A stretch of DNA of 60,000 nt from Membranipora membranacea. Its lineage: Eukaryota; Bryozoa; Gymnolaemata; Cheilostomatida; Membraniporidae. The position numbers and the translations under genes are program-made. The notes beneath the pieces were generated by a model, which worked only from the letters and a program-made list of their open reading frames with translations, searched no databases and was not told where the DNA came from. Positions 25,001-38,082 of this stretch are shown here, in pieces; the first letter of the stretch is position 1, and each line of letters opens with the position of its first letter. The stretch is from contig OU612068.1 in the NCBI GenBank assembly GCA_914767715.1, forward strand, positions 15,254,001-15,314,000, in the 5' to 3' direction.

Positions 25001-26260
25001 TCAAATTTCAAACTGAAACACTTATTCAGACTCAGCTTTTCGCTGCGAGTCTAATGGCGCAAATATCGGGACGATCGGACAAGAATTGGCGAAGTTATAG
25101 CGAAAAACGTCGCTAAAACGGACGAAAGTGTTTATCTCACTGAGTTGAGAGCATCTTGGTGAAAAAAATGCGCATTTTCAAAAAACTTTCAAATTTCAAA
25201 CTGAAACACTTATTCAGACTCAGCTTTTCGCTGCGAGTCTAATGGCGCAAATATCGGGACGATCGGACAAGAATTGGCGAAGTTATAGCGAAAAACATCG
25301 CTAAAACGGACGAAAGTGTTTATCTCACTGAGTTGAGCATCTTGGTGAAAAAAATGCGCATTTTGAAAAAACTTTCAAATTTCAAACTGAAACACTTATT
25401 CAGACTCAGCTTTTCGCTGCGAGTCTAATGGCGCAAATATCGGGACGATCGGACACGAATTGGCGAAGTTATAGCGAAAAACGTCGCTAAAACGGACGAA
25501 AGTGTTTATCTCACTGAGTTGAGCATCTTGGTGAAAATAATGCGCATTTTCAAAAAACTTTCAAATTTCAAACTGAAACACTTATTCAGACTCAGCTTTT
25601 CGCTGCGAGTCTAATGACGCAAATATCGGGACGATCGGACAAGAATTGGCGAAGTTATAGCGAAAAACGTCGCTAAAACGGACGAAAGTGTTTATCTCAC
25701 TGAGTTGAGCATCTTGGTGAAAAAAATGCGCATTTTCAAAAAACTTTCAAATTTCAAACTGAAACACTTATTCAGACTCAGCTTTTCGCTGCGAGTCTAA
25801 TGGCGCAAATATCGGGACGATCGGACAAGAATTGGCGAAGTTATAGCGAAAAATGTCGCTAAAACGGACGAAAGTGTTTATCTCACTGAGTTGAGCATCT
25901 TGGTGAAAAAAATGCGCATTTTGAAAAAACTTTCAAATTTCAAACTGAAACACTTATTCAGACTCAGCTTTTCGCTGCGAGTCTAATGGCGCAAATATCG
26001 GGACAATCGGACAAGAATTGGCGAAGTTATAGCGAAAAACATCGCTAAAACGGACGAAAGTGTTTATCTCACTGAGTTGAGCATCTTGGTGAAAAAAATG
26101 CGCATTTTGAAAAAACTTTCAAATTTCAAACTGAAACACTTATTCAGACTCAGCTTTTCGCTGCGAGTCTTATGGCGCAAATATCGGGACGATCGGACAA
26201 GAATTGGCGAAGTTATAGCGAAAAACGTCGCTAAAACGGACGAAAGTGTTTATCTCACTG
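21793..26260. repeat. 24-unit tandem duplication, second copy
   Basis: Follows the first copy directly and repeats its marker order. It ends where the next unit carries AAAACAATACGC (about 26278), which does not match the start of this copy. Part of its downstream end is shared with the start of the 25-unit duplication, so the two events overlap and are nested. Confidence 0.87.
22910..24770. repeat. 10-unit higher-order repeat, copy 3
   Basis: Same marker order (ATGTCG near 23060, GGTGCAG 23381, GCGCAAAATA 24684), 1861 bp. It differs from copies 1 and 2 in that u5 is C35 and u6 also has TTA in place of the TAA. This opens a continuous 155-codon frame at 23656-24123. It lies inside the second copy of the 24-unit duplication. 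Confidence 0.88.
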
Positions 26261-29200
26261 AGTTGAGCATCTTGGTGAAAACAATACGCATTTTCAAAAA
26301 ACTTTCAAATTTCAATCTGAAACACTTATTCAGACTCAGCTTTTCGCTGCGAGTCTAATGGCGCAAATATCGGGACGATCGGACAAGAATTGGCGAAGTT
26401 ATAGCGAAAAACGTCGCTAAAACGGACGAAAGTGTTTATCTCACTGAGTTGAGCATCTTGGTGAAAAAAGTGCGCATTTTCAAAAAACTTTCAAATTTCA
26501 AACTGAAACACTTATTCAGACTCAGCTTTTCGCTGCGAGTCTAATGGCGCAAATATCGGGACGATCGGACACGAATTGGCGAAGTTATAGCGAAAAACGT
26601 CGCTAAAACGGACGAAAGTGTTTATCTCACTGAGTTGAGCATCTTGGTGAAAAAAATGCGCATTTTCAAAAAACTTTCAAATTTCAAACTGAAACACTTA
26701 TTCAGACTCAGCTTTTCGCTGCGAGTCTAATGACGCAAATATCGGGACGATCGGACAAGAATTGGCGAAGTTATAGCGAAAAACGTCGCTAAAACGGACG
26801 AAAGTGTTTATCTCACTGAGTTGAGCATCTTGGTGAAAAAAATGCGCATTTTCAAAAAACTTTCAAATTTCAAACTGAAACACTTATTCAGACTCAGCTT
26901 TTCGCTGCGAGTCTAATGGCGCAAATATCGGGACGATCGGACAAGAATTGGCGAAGTTATAGCGAAAAATGTCGCTAAAACGGACGAAAGTGTTTATCTC
27001 ACTGAGTTGAGCATCTTGGTGAAAAAAATGCGCATTTTGAAAAAACTTTCAAATTTCAAACTGAAACACTTATTCAGACTCAGCTTTTTGCTGCGAGTCT
27101 AATGGCGCAAATATCGGGACGATCGGACAAGAATTGGCGAAGTTATAGCGAAAAACGTCGCTAAAACGGACGAAAGTGTTTATCTCACTGAGTTGAGCAT
27201 CTTGGTGAAAAAAATGCGCATTTTGAAAAAACTTTCAAATTTCAAACTGAAACACTTATTCAGACTCAGCTTTTCGCTGCGAGTCTAATGGTGCAGATAT
27301 CGGGACGATCGGACAAGAATTGGCGAAGTTATAGCGAAAAAACGTCGCTAAAACGGACGAAAGTGTTTATCTCACTGAGTTGAGCATCTTGGTGAAAAAA
27401 ATGCGCATTTTCAAAAAACTTTCAAATTTCAAACTGAAACACTTATTCAGACTCAGCTTTTCGCTGCGAGTCTAATGGCGCAAATATCGGGACGATCGGA
27501 CACGAATTGGCGAAGTTATAGCGAAAAACGTCGCTAAAACGGACGAAAGTGTTTATCTCACTGAGTTGAGCATCTTGGTGAAAAAAATGCGCATTTTGAA
27601 AAAACTTTCAAATTTCAAACTGAAACACTTATTCAGACTCAGCTTTTTCGCTGCGAGTCTTATGGCGCAAATATCGGGACGATCGGACAAGAATTGGCGA
27701 AGTTATAGCGAAAAACGTCGCTAAAACGGACGAAAGTGTTTATCTCACTGAGTTGAGCATCTTGATGAAAAAAATGCGCATTTTGAAAAAACTTTCAAAT
27801 TTCAAACTGAAACACTTATTCAGACTCAGCTTTTCGCTGCGAGTCTAATGGCGCAAATATCGGGACGATCGGACAAGAATTGGCGAAGTTATAGCGAAAA
27901 ACGTCGCTAAAACGGACGAAAGTGTTTATCTCACTGAGTTGAGCATCTTGGTGAAAAAAATGCGCATTTTGAAAAAACTTTCAAATTTCAAACTGAAAAC
28001 ACTTATTCAGACTCAGCTTTTCGCTGCGAGTCTTATGGCGCAAATATCGGGACGATCGGACAAGAATTGGCGAAGTTATAGCGAAAAACGTCGCTAAAAC
28101 GGACGAAAGTGTTTATCTCACTGAGTTGAGCATCTTGGTGAAAAAAATACGCATTTTCAAAAAACTTTCAAATTTCAATCTGAAACACTTATTCAGACTC
28201 AGCTTTTCGCTGCGAGTCTAATGGCGCAAATATCGGGACGATCGGACAAGAATTGGCGAAGTTATAGCGAAAAACGTCGCTAAAACGGACGAAAGTGTTT
28301 ATCTCACTGAGTTGAGCATCTTGGTGAAAAAAGTGCGCATTTTCAAAAAACTTTCAAATTTCAAACTGAAACACTTATTCAGACTCAGCTTTTCGCTGCG
28401 AGTCTAATGGCGCAAATATCGGGACGATCGGACAAGAATTGGCGAAGTTATAGCGAAAAACGTCGCTAAAACGGACGAAAGTGTTTATCTCACTGAGTTG
28501 AGCATCTTGATGAAAAAAATGCGCATTTTCAAAAAACTTTCAAATTTCAAACTGAAACACTTATTCAGACTCAGCTTTTCGCTGCGAGTCTAATGGCGCA
28601 AATATCGGGACGATCGGACAAGAATTGGCGAAGTTATAGCGAAAAACGTCGCTAAAACGGACGAAAGTGTTTATCTCACTGAGTTGAGCATCTTGGTGAA
28701 AAAAATGCGCATTTTGAAAAAACTTTCAAATTTCAAACTGAAACACTTATTCAGACTCAGCTTTTCGCTGCGAGTCTAATGGCGCAAATATCGGGACGAT
28801 CGGACAAGAATTGGCGAAGTTATAGCGTAAAACGTCGCTAAAACGGACGAAAGTGTTTATCTCACTGAGTTGAGCATCTTGGTGAAAAAAATGCGCATTT
28901 TCAAAAAACTTTCAAATTTCAAACTGAAACACTTATTCAGACTCAGCTTTTCGCTGCGAGTCTAATGGCGCAAATATCGGGACGATCGGACAAGAATTGG
29001 CGAAGTTATAGCGAAAAACGTCGCTAAAACGGACGAAAGTGTTTATCTCACTGAGTTGAGCATCTTGGTGAAAAAAATGCGCATTTTGAAAAAACTTTCA
29101 AATTTCAAACTGAAACACTTTTTCAGACTCAGCTTTTCGCTGCGAGTCTAATGGCGCAAATATCGGGACGATCGGACAAGAATTGGCGAAGTTATAGCGA

Positions 29201-30541
29201 AAAACGTCGCTAAAACGGACGAAAGTGTTTATCTCACTGAGTTGAGCATCTTGGTGAAAAAAATGCGCATTTTGAAAAAACTTTCAAATTTCAAACTGAA
29301 ACACTTATTCAGACTCAGCTTTTCGCTGCGAGTCTAATGGCGCAAATATCGGGACGATCGGACAAGAATTGGCGAAGTTATAGCGTAAAACGTCGCTAAA
29401 ACGGACGAAAGTGTTTATCTCACTGAGTTGAGCATCTTGGTGAAAAAAATGCGCATTTTCAAAAAACTTTCAAATTTCAAACTGAAACACTTATTCAGAC
29501 TCAGCTTTTCGCTGTGAGTCTAATGGCGCAAATATCGGGACGATCGGACAAGAATTGGCGAAGTTATAGCGAAAAACGTCGCTAAAACGGACGAAAGTGT
29601 TTATCTCACTGAGTTGAGCATCTTGGTGAAAAAAATGCGCATTTTGAAAAAACTTTCAAATTTCAAACTGAAACACTTTTTCAGACTCAGCTTTTCGCTG
29701 CGAGTCTAATGGCGCAAATATCGGGACGATCGGACAAGAATTGGCGAAGTTATAGCGAAAAACGTCGCTAAAACGGACGAAAGTGTTTATCTCACTGAGT
29801 TGAGCATCTTGGTGAAAAAAATGCGCATTTTGAAAAAACTTTCAAATTTCAAACTGAAACACTTTTTCAGACTCAGCTTTTCGCTGCGAGTCTAATGGCG
29901 CAAATATCGGGACGATCGGACAAGAATTGGCGAAGTTATAGCGAAAAACGTCGCTAAAACGGACGAAAGTGTTTATCTCACTGAGTTGAGCATCTTGGTG
30001 AAAAAAATGCGCATTTTGAAAAAACTTTCAAATTTCAAACTGAAACACTTATTCAGACTCAGCTTTTCGCTGCGAGTCTAATGGCGCAAATATCGGGACG
30101 ATCGGACAAGAATTGGCGAAGTTATAGCGTAAAACGTCGCTAAAACGGACGAAAGTGTTTATCTCACTGAGTTGAGCATCTTGGTGAAAAAAATGCGCAT
30201 TTTCAAAAAACTTTCAAATTTCAAACTGAAACACTTATTCAGACTCAGCTTTTCGCTGCGAGTCTAATGGCGCAAATATCGGGACGATCGGACAAGAATT
30301 GGCGAAGTTATAGCGAAAAACGTCGCTAAAACGGACGAAAGTGTTTATCTCACTGAGTTGAGCATCTTGGTGAAAAAAATGCGCATTTTGAAAAAACTTT
30401 CAAATTTCAAACTGAAACACTTTTTCAGACTCAGCTTTTCGCTGCGAGTCTAATGGCGCAAATATCGGGACGATCGGACAAGAATTGGCGAAGTTATAGC
30501 GAAAAACGTCGCTAAAACGGACGAAAGTGTTTATCTCACTG
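25889..30541. repeat. 25-unit tandem duplication, first copy
   Basis: A 4653-bp block whose markers recur 4650-4653 bp downstream: GACAATCGG 26003/30656, AACAATACGC about 26280/30933, GGTGCAG 27290/31943, TTGATGAAA 27762/32414 and 28506/33158, AATACGC about 28148/32800, AGCGTAAAAC 28826/33475 and 30128/34778, CACTTTTTC 29118/33768 and 30421/35071. Starts at the unit bearing GACAATC. Confidence 0.87.
28690..30540. repeat. Sub-block rich in AGCGTAAAAC and CACTTTTTC units
   Basis: AGCGTAAAAC occurs at about 28826, 29386 and 30128, and CACTTTTTC at about 29118, 29676, 29862 and 30421. The spacings are 3 and 4 units, so a short 3-4-unit block was amplified inside the 25-unit repeat. The same pattern recurs at about 33.34-35.19 kb, where one member has gained AAAGTGCGC (about 33911). 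AGCGTA also occurs singly at about 1262 and 7037. Confidence 0.75.
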
Positions 30542-33500
30542 AGTTGAGCATCTTGGTGAAAAAAATGCGCATTTTGAAAAAACTTTCAAATTTCAAACTG
30601 AAACACTTATTCAGACTCAGCTTTTCGCTGCGAGTCTAATGGCGCAAATATCGGGACAATCGGACAAGAATTGGCGAAGTTATAGCGAAAAACATCGCTA
30701 AAACGGACGAAAGTGTTTATCTCACTGAGTTGAGCATCTTGGTGAAAAAAATGCGCATTTTGAAAAAACTTTCAAATTTCAAACTGAAACACTTATTCAG
30801 ACTCAGCTTTTCGCTGCGAGTCTTATGGCGCAAATATCGGGACGATCGGACAAGAATTGGCGAAGTTATAGCGAAAAACGTCGCTAAAACGGACGAAAGT
30901 GTTTATCTCACTGAGTTGAGCATCTTGGTGAAAACAATACGCATTTTCAAAAAACTTTCAAATTTCAATCTGAAACACTTATTCAGACTCAGCTTTTCGC
31001 TGCGAGTCTAATGGCGCAAATATCGGGACGATCGGACAAGAATTGGCGAAGTTATAGCGAAAAACGTCGCTAAAACGGACGAAAGTGTTTATCTCACTGA
31101 GTTGAGCATCTTGGTGAAAAAAGTGCGCATTTTCAAAAAACTTTCAAATTTCAAACTGAAACACTTATTCAGACTCAGCTTTTCGCTGCGAGTCTAATGG
31201 CGCAAATATCGGGACGATCGGACACGAATTGGCGAAGTTATAGCGAAAAACGTCGCTAAAACGGACGAAAGTGTTTATCTCACTGAGTTGAGCATCTTGG
31301 TGAAAAAAATGCGCATTTTCAAAAAACTTTCAAATTTCAAACTGAAACACTTATTCAGACTCAGCTTTTCGCTGCGAGTCTAATGACGCAAATATCGGGA
31401 CGATCGGACAAGAATTGGCGAAGTTATAGCGAAAAACGTCGCTAAAACGGACGAAAGTGTTTATCTCACTGAGTTGAGCATCTTGGTGAAAAAAATGCGC
31501 ATTTTCAAAAAACTTTCAAATTTCAAACTGAAACACTTATTCAGACTCAGCTTTTCGCTGCGAGTCTAATGGCGCAAATATCGGGACGATCAGTCAAGAA
31601 TTAGCGAAGTTATCGCGAAAAATGTCGCTAAAACGGACGAAAGTGTTTATCTCACTGAGTTGAGCATCTTGGTGAAAAAAATGCGCATTTTGAAAAAACT
31701 TTCAAATTTCAAACTGAAACACTTATTCAGACTCAGCTTTTTGCTGCGAGTCTAATGGCGCAATTATCGGGACGATCGGACAAGAATTGGCGAAGTTATA
31801 GCGAAAAACGTCGCTAAAACGGACGAAAGTGTTTATCTCACTGAGTTGAGCATCTTGGTGAAAAAAATGCGCATTTTGAAAAAACTTTCAAATTTCAAAC
31901 TGAAACACTTATTCAGACTCAGCTTTTCGCTGCGAGTCTAATGGTGCAGATATCGGGACGATCGGACAAGAATTGGCGAAGTTATAGCGAAAAACGTCGC
32001 TAAAACGGACGAAAGTGTTTATCTCACTGAGTTGAGCATCTTGGTGAAAAAAATGCGCATTTTCAAAAAACTTTCAAATTTCAAACTGAAACACTTATTC
32101 AGACTCAGCTTTTCGCTGCGAGTCTAATGGCGCAAATATCGGGACGATCGGACACGAATTGGCGAAGTTATAGCGAAAAACGTCGCTAAAACGGACGAAA
32201 GTGTTTATCTCACTGAGTTGAGCATCTTGGTGAAAAAAATGCGCATTTTGAAAAAACTTTCAAATTTCAAACTGAAACACTTATTCAGACTCAGCTTTTC
32301 GCTGCGAGTCTTATGGCGCAAATATCGGGACGATCGGACAAGAATTGGCGAAGTTATAGCGAAAAACGTCGCTAAAACGGACGAAAGTGTTTATCTCACT
32401 GAGTTGAGCATCTTGATGAAAAAAATGCGCATTTTGAAAAAACTTTCAAATTTCAAACTGAAACACTTATTCAGACTCAGCTTTTCGCTGCGAGTCTAAT
32501 GGCGCAAATATCGGGACGATCGGACAAGAATTGGCGAAGTTATAGCGAAAAACGTCGCTAAAACGGACGAAAGTGTTTATCTCACTGAGTTGAGCATCTT
32601 GGTGAAAAAAATGCGCATTTTGAAAAAACTTTCAAATTTCAAACTGAAACACTTATTCAGACTCAGCTTTTCGCTGCGAATCTTATGGCGCAAATATCGG
32701 GACGATCGGACAAGAATTGGCGAAGTTATAGCGAAAAACGTCGCTAAAACGGACGAAAGTGTTTATCTCACTGAGTTGAGCATCTTGGTGAAAAAAATAC
32801 GCATTTTCAAAAAACTTTCAAATTTCAATCTGAAACACTTATTCAGACTCAGCTTTTCGCTGCGAGTCTAATGGCGCAAATATCGGGACGATCGGACAAG
32901 AATTGGCGAAGTTATAGCGAAAAACGTCGCTAAAACGGACGAAAGTGTTTATCTCACTGAGTTGAGCATCTTGGTGAAAAAAGTGCGCATTTTCAAAAAA
33001 CTTTCAAATTTCAAACTGAAACACTTATTCAGACTCAGCTTTTCGCTGCGAGTCTAATGGCGCAAATATCGGGACGATCGGACAAGAATTGGCGAAGTTA
33101 TAGCGAAAAACGTCGCTAAAACGGACGAAAGTGTTTATCTCACTGAGTTGAGCATCTTGATGAAAAAAATGCGCATTTTCAAAAAACTTTCAAATTTCAA
33201 ACTGAAACACTTATTCAGACTCAGCTTTTCGCTGCGAGTCTAATGGCGCAAATATCGGGACGATCGGACAAGAATTGGCGAAGTTATAGCGAAAAACGTC
33301 GCTAAAACGGACGAAAGTGTTTATCTCACTGAGTTGAGCATCTTGGTGAAAAAAATGCGCATTTTGAAAAAACTTTCAAATTTCAAACTGAAACACTTAT
33401 TCAGACTCAGCTTTTCGCTCCGAGTCTAATGGCGCAAATATCGGGACGATCGGACAAGAATTGGCGAAGTTATAGCGTAAAACGTCGCTAAAACGGACGA

Positions 33501-35191
33501 AAGTGTTTATCTCACTGAGTTGAGCATCTTGGTGAAAAAAATGCGCATTTTCAAAAAACTTTCAAATTTCAAACTGAAACACTTATTCAGACTCAGCTTT
33601 TCGCTGCGAGTCTAATGGCGCAAATATCGGGACGATCGGACAAGAATTGGCGAAGTTATAGCGAAAAACGTCGCTAAAACGGACGAAAGTGTTTATCTCA
33701 CTGAGTTGAGCATCTTGGTGAAAAAAATGCGCATTTTGAAAAAACTTTCAAATTTCAAACTGAAACACTTTTTCAGACTCAGCTTTTCGCTGCGAGTCTA
33801 ATGGCGCAAATATCGGGACGATCGGACAAGAATTGGCGAAGTTATAGCGAAAAACGTCGCTAAAACGGACGAAAGTGTTTATCTCACTGAGTTGAGCATC
33901 TTGGTGAAAAAAGTGCGCATTTTCAAAAAACTTTCAAATTTCAAACTGAAACACTTATTCAGACTCAGCTTTTCGCTGCGAGTCTAATGGCGCAAATATC
34001 GGGACGATCGGACAAGAATTGGCGAAGTTATAGCGTAAAACGTCGCTAAAACGGACGAAAGTGTTTATCTCACTGAGTTGAGCATCTTGGTGAAAAAAAT
34101 GCGCATTTTCAAAAAACTTTCAAATTTCAAACTGAAACACTTATTCAGACTCAGCTTTTCGCTGCGAGTCTAATGGCGCAAATATCGGGACGATCGGACA
34201 AGAATTGGCGAAGTTATAGCGAAAAACGTCGCTAAAACGGACGAAAGTGTTTATCTCACTGAGTTGAGCATCTTGGTGAAAAAAATGCGCATTTTGAAAA
34301 AACTTTCAAATTTCAAACTGAAACACTTTTTCAGACTCAGCTTTTCGCTGCGAGTCTAATGGCGCAAATATCGGGACGATCGGACAAGAATTGGCGAAGT
34401 TATTGCGAAAAACGTCGCTAAAACGGACGAAAGTGTTTATCTCACTGAGTTGAGCATCTTGGTGAAAAAAATGCGCATTTTGAAAAAACTTTCAAATTTC
34501 AAACTGAAACACTTTTTCAGACTCAGCTTTTCGCTGCGAGTCTAATGGCGCAAATATCGGGACGATCGGACAAGAATTGGCGAAGTTATAGCGAAAAACG
34601 TCGCTAAAACGGACGAAAGTGTTTATCTCACTGAGTTGAGCATCTTGGTGAAAAAAATGCGCATTTTGAAAAAACTTTCAAATTTCAAACTGAAACACTT
34701 ATTCAGACTCAGCTTTTCGCTGCGAGTCTAATGGCGCAAATATCGGGACGATCGGACAAGAATTGGCGAAGTTATAGCGTAAAACGTCGCTAAAACGGAC
34801 GAAAGTGTTTATCTCACTGAGTTGAGCATCTTGGTGAAAAAAATGCGCATTTTCAAAAAACTTTCAAATTTCAAACTGAAACACTTATTCAGACTCAGCT
34901 TTTCGCTGCGAGTCTAATGGCGCAAATATCGGGACGATCGGACAAGAATTGGCGAAGTTATAGCGAAAAACGTCGCTAAAACGGACGAAAGTGTTTATCT
35001 CACTGAGTTGAGCATCTTGGTGAAAAAAATGCGCATTTTGAAAAAACTTTCAAATTTCAAACTGAAACACTTTTTCAGACTCAGCTTTTCGCTGCGAGTC
35101 TAATGGCGCAAATATCGGGACGATCGGACAAGAATTGGCGAAGTTATAGCGAAAAACGTCGCTAAAACGGACGAAAGTGTTTATCTCACTG
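30542..35191. repeat. 25-unit tandem duplication, second copy
   Basis: Exactly 4650 bp, that is 25 units of 186. It repeats the first copy in order, with private changes: four substitutions at 31592-31614, GCAATTATCGG (about 31762), GCGAATCTTA (about 32680), and a G-to-C in TCGCTC (about 33420). The unit after it (35192 onward) has GACGATC, not GACAATC, so a third copy does not follow. Confidence 0.87.
31592..31614. other. Cluster of four private substitutions
   Basis: Within 23 bp four positions differ from the consensus and from the paralogous unit 25 units upstream (about 26939-26961): 31592 A for G, 31594 T for A, 31603 A for G, 31614 C for A. Other units have at most one or two changes in such an interval. 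Confidence 0.75.
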
Positions 35192-38082
35192 AGTTGAGCA
35201 TCTTGGTGAAAAAAATGCGCATTTTGAAAAAACTTTCAAATTTCAAACTGAAACACTTATTCAGACTCAGCTTTTCGCTGCGAGTCTAATGGCGCAAATA
35301 TCGGGACGATCGGACAAGAATTGGCGAAGTTATAGCGAAAAACGTCGCTAAAACGGATGAAAGTGTTTATCTCACTGAGTTGAGCATCTTGGTGAAAAAA
35401 ATGCGCATTTTGAAAAAACTTTCAAATTTCAAACTGAAACACTTATTCAGACTCAGCTTTTCGCTGCGAGTCTGATGGCGCAAATATCGGGACGATCGGA
35501 CAAGAATTGGCGAAGTTATAGCGAAAAACGTCGCTAAAACGGACGAAAGTGTTTATCTCACTGAGTTGAGCATCTTGGTGAAAAAAATGCGCATTTTCAA
35601 AAAACTTTCAAATTTCAAACTGAAACACTTATTCAGACTCAGCTTTTCGCTGCGAGTCTAATGGCGCAAATATCGGGACGATCGGACAAGAATTGGCGAA
35701 GTTATAGCGAAAAACGTCGCTAAAACGGACGAAAGTGTTTATCTCACTGAGTTGAGCATCTTGGTGAAAAAAATGCGCATTTTGAAAAAACTTTCAAATT
35801 TCAAACTGAAACACTTATTCAGACTCAGCTTTTCGCTGCGAGTCTAATGGCGCAAAATATCGGGACGATCGGACAAGAATTGGCGAAGTTATAGCGAAAA
35901 ACGTCGCTAAAACGGACGAAAGTGTTTATCTCACTGAGTTGAGCATCTTGGTGAAAAAAATGCGCATTTTCAAAAAACTTTCAAATTTCAAACTGAAACA
36001 CTTATTCAGACTCAGCTATTCGCTGCGAGTCTAATGGCGCAAATATCGGGACGATCGGACAAGAATTGGCGAAGTTATAGCGAAAAACGTCGCTAAAACG
36101 GACGAAAGTGTTTATCTCACTGAGTTGAGCATCTTGGTGAAAAAAATGCGCATTTTCAAAAAACTTTCAAATTTCAAACTGAAACACTTATTCAGACTCA
36201 GCTTTTCGCTGCGAGTCTAATGGCGCAAATATCGGGACGATCGGACAAGAATTGGCGAAGTTATAGCGAAAAACGTCGCTAAAACGGACGAAAGTGTTTA
36301 TCTCACTGAGTTGAGCATCTTGGTGAAAAAAATGCGCATTTTCAAAAAACTTTCAAATTTCAAACTGAAACACTTATTCAGACTCAGCTTTTCGCTGCGA
36401 GTCTAATGGCGCAAATATCGGGACGATCGGACAAGAATTGGCGAAGTTATAGCGAAAAACATCGCTAAAACGGACGAAAGTGTTTATCTCACTGAGTTGA
36501 GCATCTTGGTGAAAAAAATGCGCATTTTGAAAAAACTTTCAAATTTCAAACTGAAACACTTATTCAGACTCAGCTTTTCGCTGCGAGTCTACTGGCGCAA
36601 ATATCGGGACGATCGGACAAGAATTGGCGAAGTTATAGCGAAAAACGTCGCTAAAACGGACGAAAGTGTTTATCTCACTGAGTTGAGCATCTTGGTGAAA
36701 AAAATGCGCATTTTCAAAAAACTTTCAAATTTCAAACTGAAACACTTATTCAGACTCAGCTTTTCGCTGCGAGTCTTATGGCGCAAATATCGGGACGATC
36801 GGACAAGAATTGGCGAAGTTATAGCGAAAAACGTCGCTAAAACGGACGAAAGTGTTTATCTCACTGAGTTGAGCATCTTGGTGAAAAAAATACGCATTTT
36901 CAAAAAACTTTCAAATTTCAATCTGAAACACTTATTCAGACTCAGCTTTTCGCTGCGAGTCTAATGGCGCAAATATCGGGACGATCGGACAAGAATTGGC
37001 GAAGTTATAGCGAAAAACGTCGCTAAAACGGACGAAAGTGTTCATCTCACTGAGTTGAGCATCTTGGTGAAAAAAATGCGCATTTTGAAAAAACTTTCAA
37101 ATTTCAAACTGAAACAATTATTCAGACTCAGCTTTTCGCTGCGAGTCTAATGGCGCAAATATCGGGACGATCGGACAAGAATTGGCGAAGTTATAGCGAA
37201 AAACGTCGCTAAAACGGACGAAAGTGTTTATCTCACTGAGTTGAGCATCTTGGTGAAAAAAATGCGCATTTTCAAAAAACTTTCAAATTTCAAACTGAAA
37301 CACTTATTCAGACTCAGCTTTTCGCTGCGAGTCTAATGGCGCAAATATCGGGACAATCGGACAAGAATTGGCGAAGTTATAGCGAAAAACATCGCTAAAA
37401 CGGACGAAAGTGTTTATCTCACTGAGTTGAGCATCTTGGTGAAAAAAATGCGCATTTTGAAAAAACTTTCAAATTTCAAACTGAAACACTTATTCAGACT
37501 CAGCTTTTCGCTGCGAGTCTAATGGCGCAAATATCGGGACGATCGGACAAGAATTGGCGAAGTTATAGCGAAAAACGTCGCTAAAACGGACGAAAGTGTT
37601 TATCTCACTGAGTTGAGCATCTTGGTGAAAAAAATGCGCATTTTGAAAAAACTTTCAAATTTCAAACTGAAACACTTATTCAGACTCAGCTTTTCGCTGC
37701 GAGTCTAATGGCGCAACTATCGGGACGATCGGACAAGAATTGGCGAAGTTATAGCGAAAAACGTCGCTAAAACGGACGAAAGTGTTTATCTCACTGAGTT
37801 GAGCATCTTGGTGAAAAAAATGCGCATTTTGAAAAAACTTTCAAATTTCAAACTGAAACACTTATTCAGACTCAGCTTTTCGCTGCGAGTCTAATGGCGC
37901 AAATATCGGGACGATCGGACAAGAATTGGCGAAGTTATAGCGAAAAACGTCGCTAAAACGGACGAAAGTGTTTATCTCACTGAGTTGAGCATCTTTGTGA
38001 AAAAAATGCGCATTTTCAAAAAACTTTCAAATTTCAAACTGAAACACTTATTCAGACTCAGCTTTTCGCTGCGAGTCTAATG
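35192..38082. repeat. Linker between the 25-unit repeat and the right 12.5-kb block
   Basis: About 15-16 ordinary units. GCGCAAAATA at 35850 followed by CTATTCG (about 36018) repeats an order seen at 4754/4920, 20216/20382 and 44781/44947. A TAC unit (about 36590) is followed by a TTA unit (about 36776), giving a 155-codon open frame. AAACAATTATTC, GACAATC, ACATCG at 37116, 37354 and 37396 match 11806, 12040 and 12076 and also 41026, 41262 and 41298. The single stop change to TGA at about 35473 is in this part. Confidence 0.75.
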
